Made by a program: the position numbers and the translations under genes | In this document: piece by piece, positions 6,253 to 6,788 of the stretch | How positions within the stretch are numbered: the stretch's first letter is position 1 | How the letters are laid out: the number at the start of each line of letters is the position of its first letter | Notes under the pieces: generated by a model | What the model was told of the DNA's origin: nothing | Databases searched by the model: none | The model's input: the letters and a program-made list of their open reading frames with translations, nothing else | Assembly: GCA_903858385.1 (NCBI GenBank) | Contig: CAIOIN010000029.1 | Span: 1 to 6,788, forward strand | DNA from: an uncultured Microcaldota archaeon | GTDB lineage: Archaea > Micrarchaeota > Micrarchaeia > Micrarchaeales > Micrarchaeaceae | DNA: 6,788 bases | Reading direction: 5' to 3'

Positions 6253-6730
6253 TCTGCTGCTTCGCGAGCATGGCGTTGTAGTTCTTGTCCTTCCTGCTCT
6301 TCCATGCTCCCTTTTCGTGCACGTAAGAGGCTATGATCGGCAGCGCCAGCGTTGCTTCCGAGTAGACCATCTGCGTGTTGTTCAGGTTGACCTTGCCCCA
6401 TGAGTGCGCCTCCTTGAGCGTCGATCCTGAAAGACCGCCGTCGCGCTCGTCCGCCACGGTTATCTGTATTGCGTACTTGTGCATCGGCTTTTCGAATCCG
6501 AGCACGTCCGTCGCCACGACGACATCCTGCGCGAAGTTCTTTGGGACCCCTCCGCTGACCATCAGCAGTCCGGTCTCCTTCGCCGCTATCTTCACCCGTG
6601 TAAGTTCGAGGAAGTCCTTCGCTGTGTCTATGGAGACATGGCTCTTCGGATGATCCCATTGGTGCTTCAGCAGCCCGAAGCCCGCGCTTCCAGCCTGTGG
6701 CGCCGAATATTGTCGCGGCTTCGCTTTCAT
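6248..6730 (-). CDS. Deoxyhypusine synthase family protein, C-terminal half only
   Basis: Deoxyhypusine synthase moves the aminobutyl group of spermidine onto a lysine of aIF5A. This 160-residue product matches the C-terminal half of the DHS-like subfamily: SAGFGLLKHQWDHP (15-28), GLLMVSGGVPKNFAQD (54-69), HKYAIQITVADERDGGLSGS (84-103), KEAHSWGKVN (106-115) with Lys113 at the position of the lysine that carries the intermediate, MVYSEATLALPIIA (121-134) and a GAWKSRKDKNY tail. Family members are about 310-380 residues from memory, so roughly half is missing. In-frame TAG and TAA codons at 6760-6755 block an upstream extension, and no family sequence appears in the other frames up to the window edge. 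A strong TATA box lies just upstream, so the short gene may be expressed. It converges on pyrG with 9 bp between stops. It may be a split enzyme subunit, a reduced paralogue or a truncated remnant. Confidence 0.8.
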   Translation of the reverse strand: MKAKPRQYSAPQAGSAGFGLLKHQWDHPKSHVSIDTAKDFLELTRVKIAAKETGLLMVSGGVPKNFAQDVVVATDVLGFEKPMHKYAIQITVADERDGGLSGSTLKEAHSWGKVNLNNTQMVYSEATLALPIIASYVHEKGAWKSRKDKNYNAMLAKQQS

Positions 6731-6758
6731 CGACGCGGGCGGTGCGGATGGCGCTTAC

Positions 6759-6766
6759 TATATAAA
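6759..6766 (-). promoter_or_regulatory. Archaeal TATA box of the half-length deoxyhypusine synthase gene
   Basis: On the minus strand this reads TTTATATA, a close match to the archaeal TATA consensus. Its centre is about 33 nt upstream of the ATG at 6730, so transcription would start near 6736-6737 and leave a leader of only about 6 nt. Its position supports the ATG at 6730 as a genuine start. Confidence 0.6.
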
Positions 6767-6788
6767 AGAATATCGGCCAGACTACCGC

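Noticed and set aside
6198..6788. Minus-strand frame open from the right edge through the deoxyhypusine-synthase-like gene, and a plus-strand frame open at 6702-6788
   Set aside because: Both overlap the DHS-like gene and show no family motif. The last 58 bp are too short to decide whether either belongs to a gene beyond the window.

Overview
The window looks archaeal. It carries a geranylgeranylglyceryl phosphate synthase (the committed enzyme of archaeal ether lipids), a deoxyhypusine-synthase-family gene, and A/T-rich boxes of archaeal TATA type at the expected distance upstream of genes. Base composition is roughly balanced by eye. Several proteins are shortened or divergent (half-length deoxyhypusine synthase, an NFACT protein without its RNA-binding domain, a CTP synthase with an unusual signature). 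That would suit a reduced lineage such as DPANN/Micrarchaeota, but this placement is an inference and was not tested.

Layout. Positions 1-4387 hold five tightly packed minus-strand genes that read as one operon, in transcription order: a proline-dehydrogenase-fold protein (4387-3512), an extended SDR NAD-dependent epimerase/dehydratase (3519-2500), GGGP synthase (2495-1710), an NFACT-N/Rqc2-type protein (1705-599), and ribonuclease Z (591 to beyond the left edge). Junctions are an 8-nt overlap, then gaps of 4, 4 and 7 nt. A 198-bp intergenic region (4388-4585) separates this operon from the divergent plus-strand pyrG (CTP synthase, 4586-6238). It holds candidate TATA boxes for both directions and a perfect 7-bp inverted repeat at the operon promoter. 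pyrG converges on a minus-strand gene (6730-6248) for the C-terminal half of a deoxyhypusine-synthase-family enzyme. A hairpin-forming palindrome contains both stop codons.

How the genes might work together. The operon mixes lipid synthesis (GGGPS), ribosome-associated quality control (NFACT) and tRNA 3' processing (RNase Z) with two enzymes of unknown substrate. Linkage of NFACT and RNase Z fits translation and tRNA maintenance. The reason for linkage to GGGPS and the PRODH-like protein is not evident. pyrG supplies CTP for nucleic acids and for the CDP-activated step of phospholipid synthesis.

Most worth a second look: the PRODH-like protein has lost the basic residues that bind proline's carboxylate; NFACT ends exactly where its NFACT-R domain should begin; and the half-length deoxyhypusine synthase has its own well-placed TATA box. 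I saw no convincing mobile element, CRISPR array, tRNA or rRNA.
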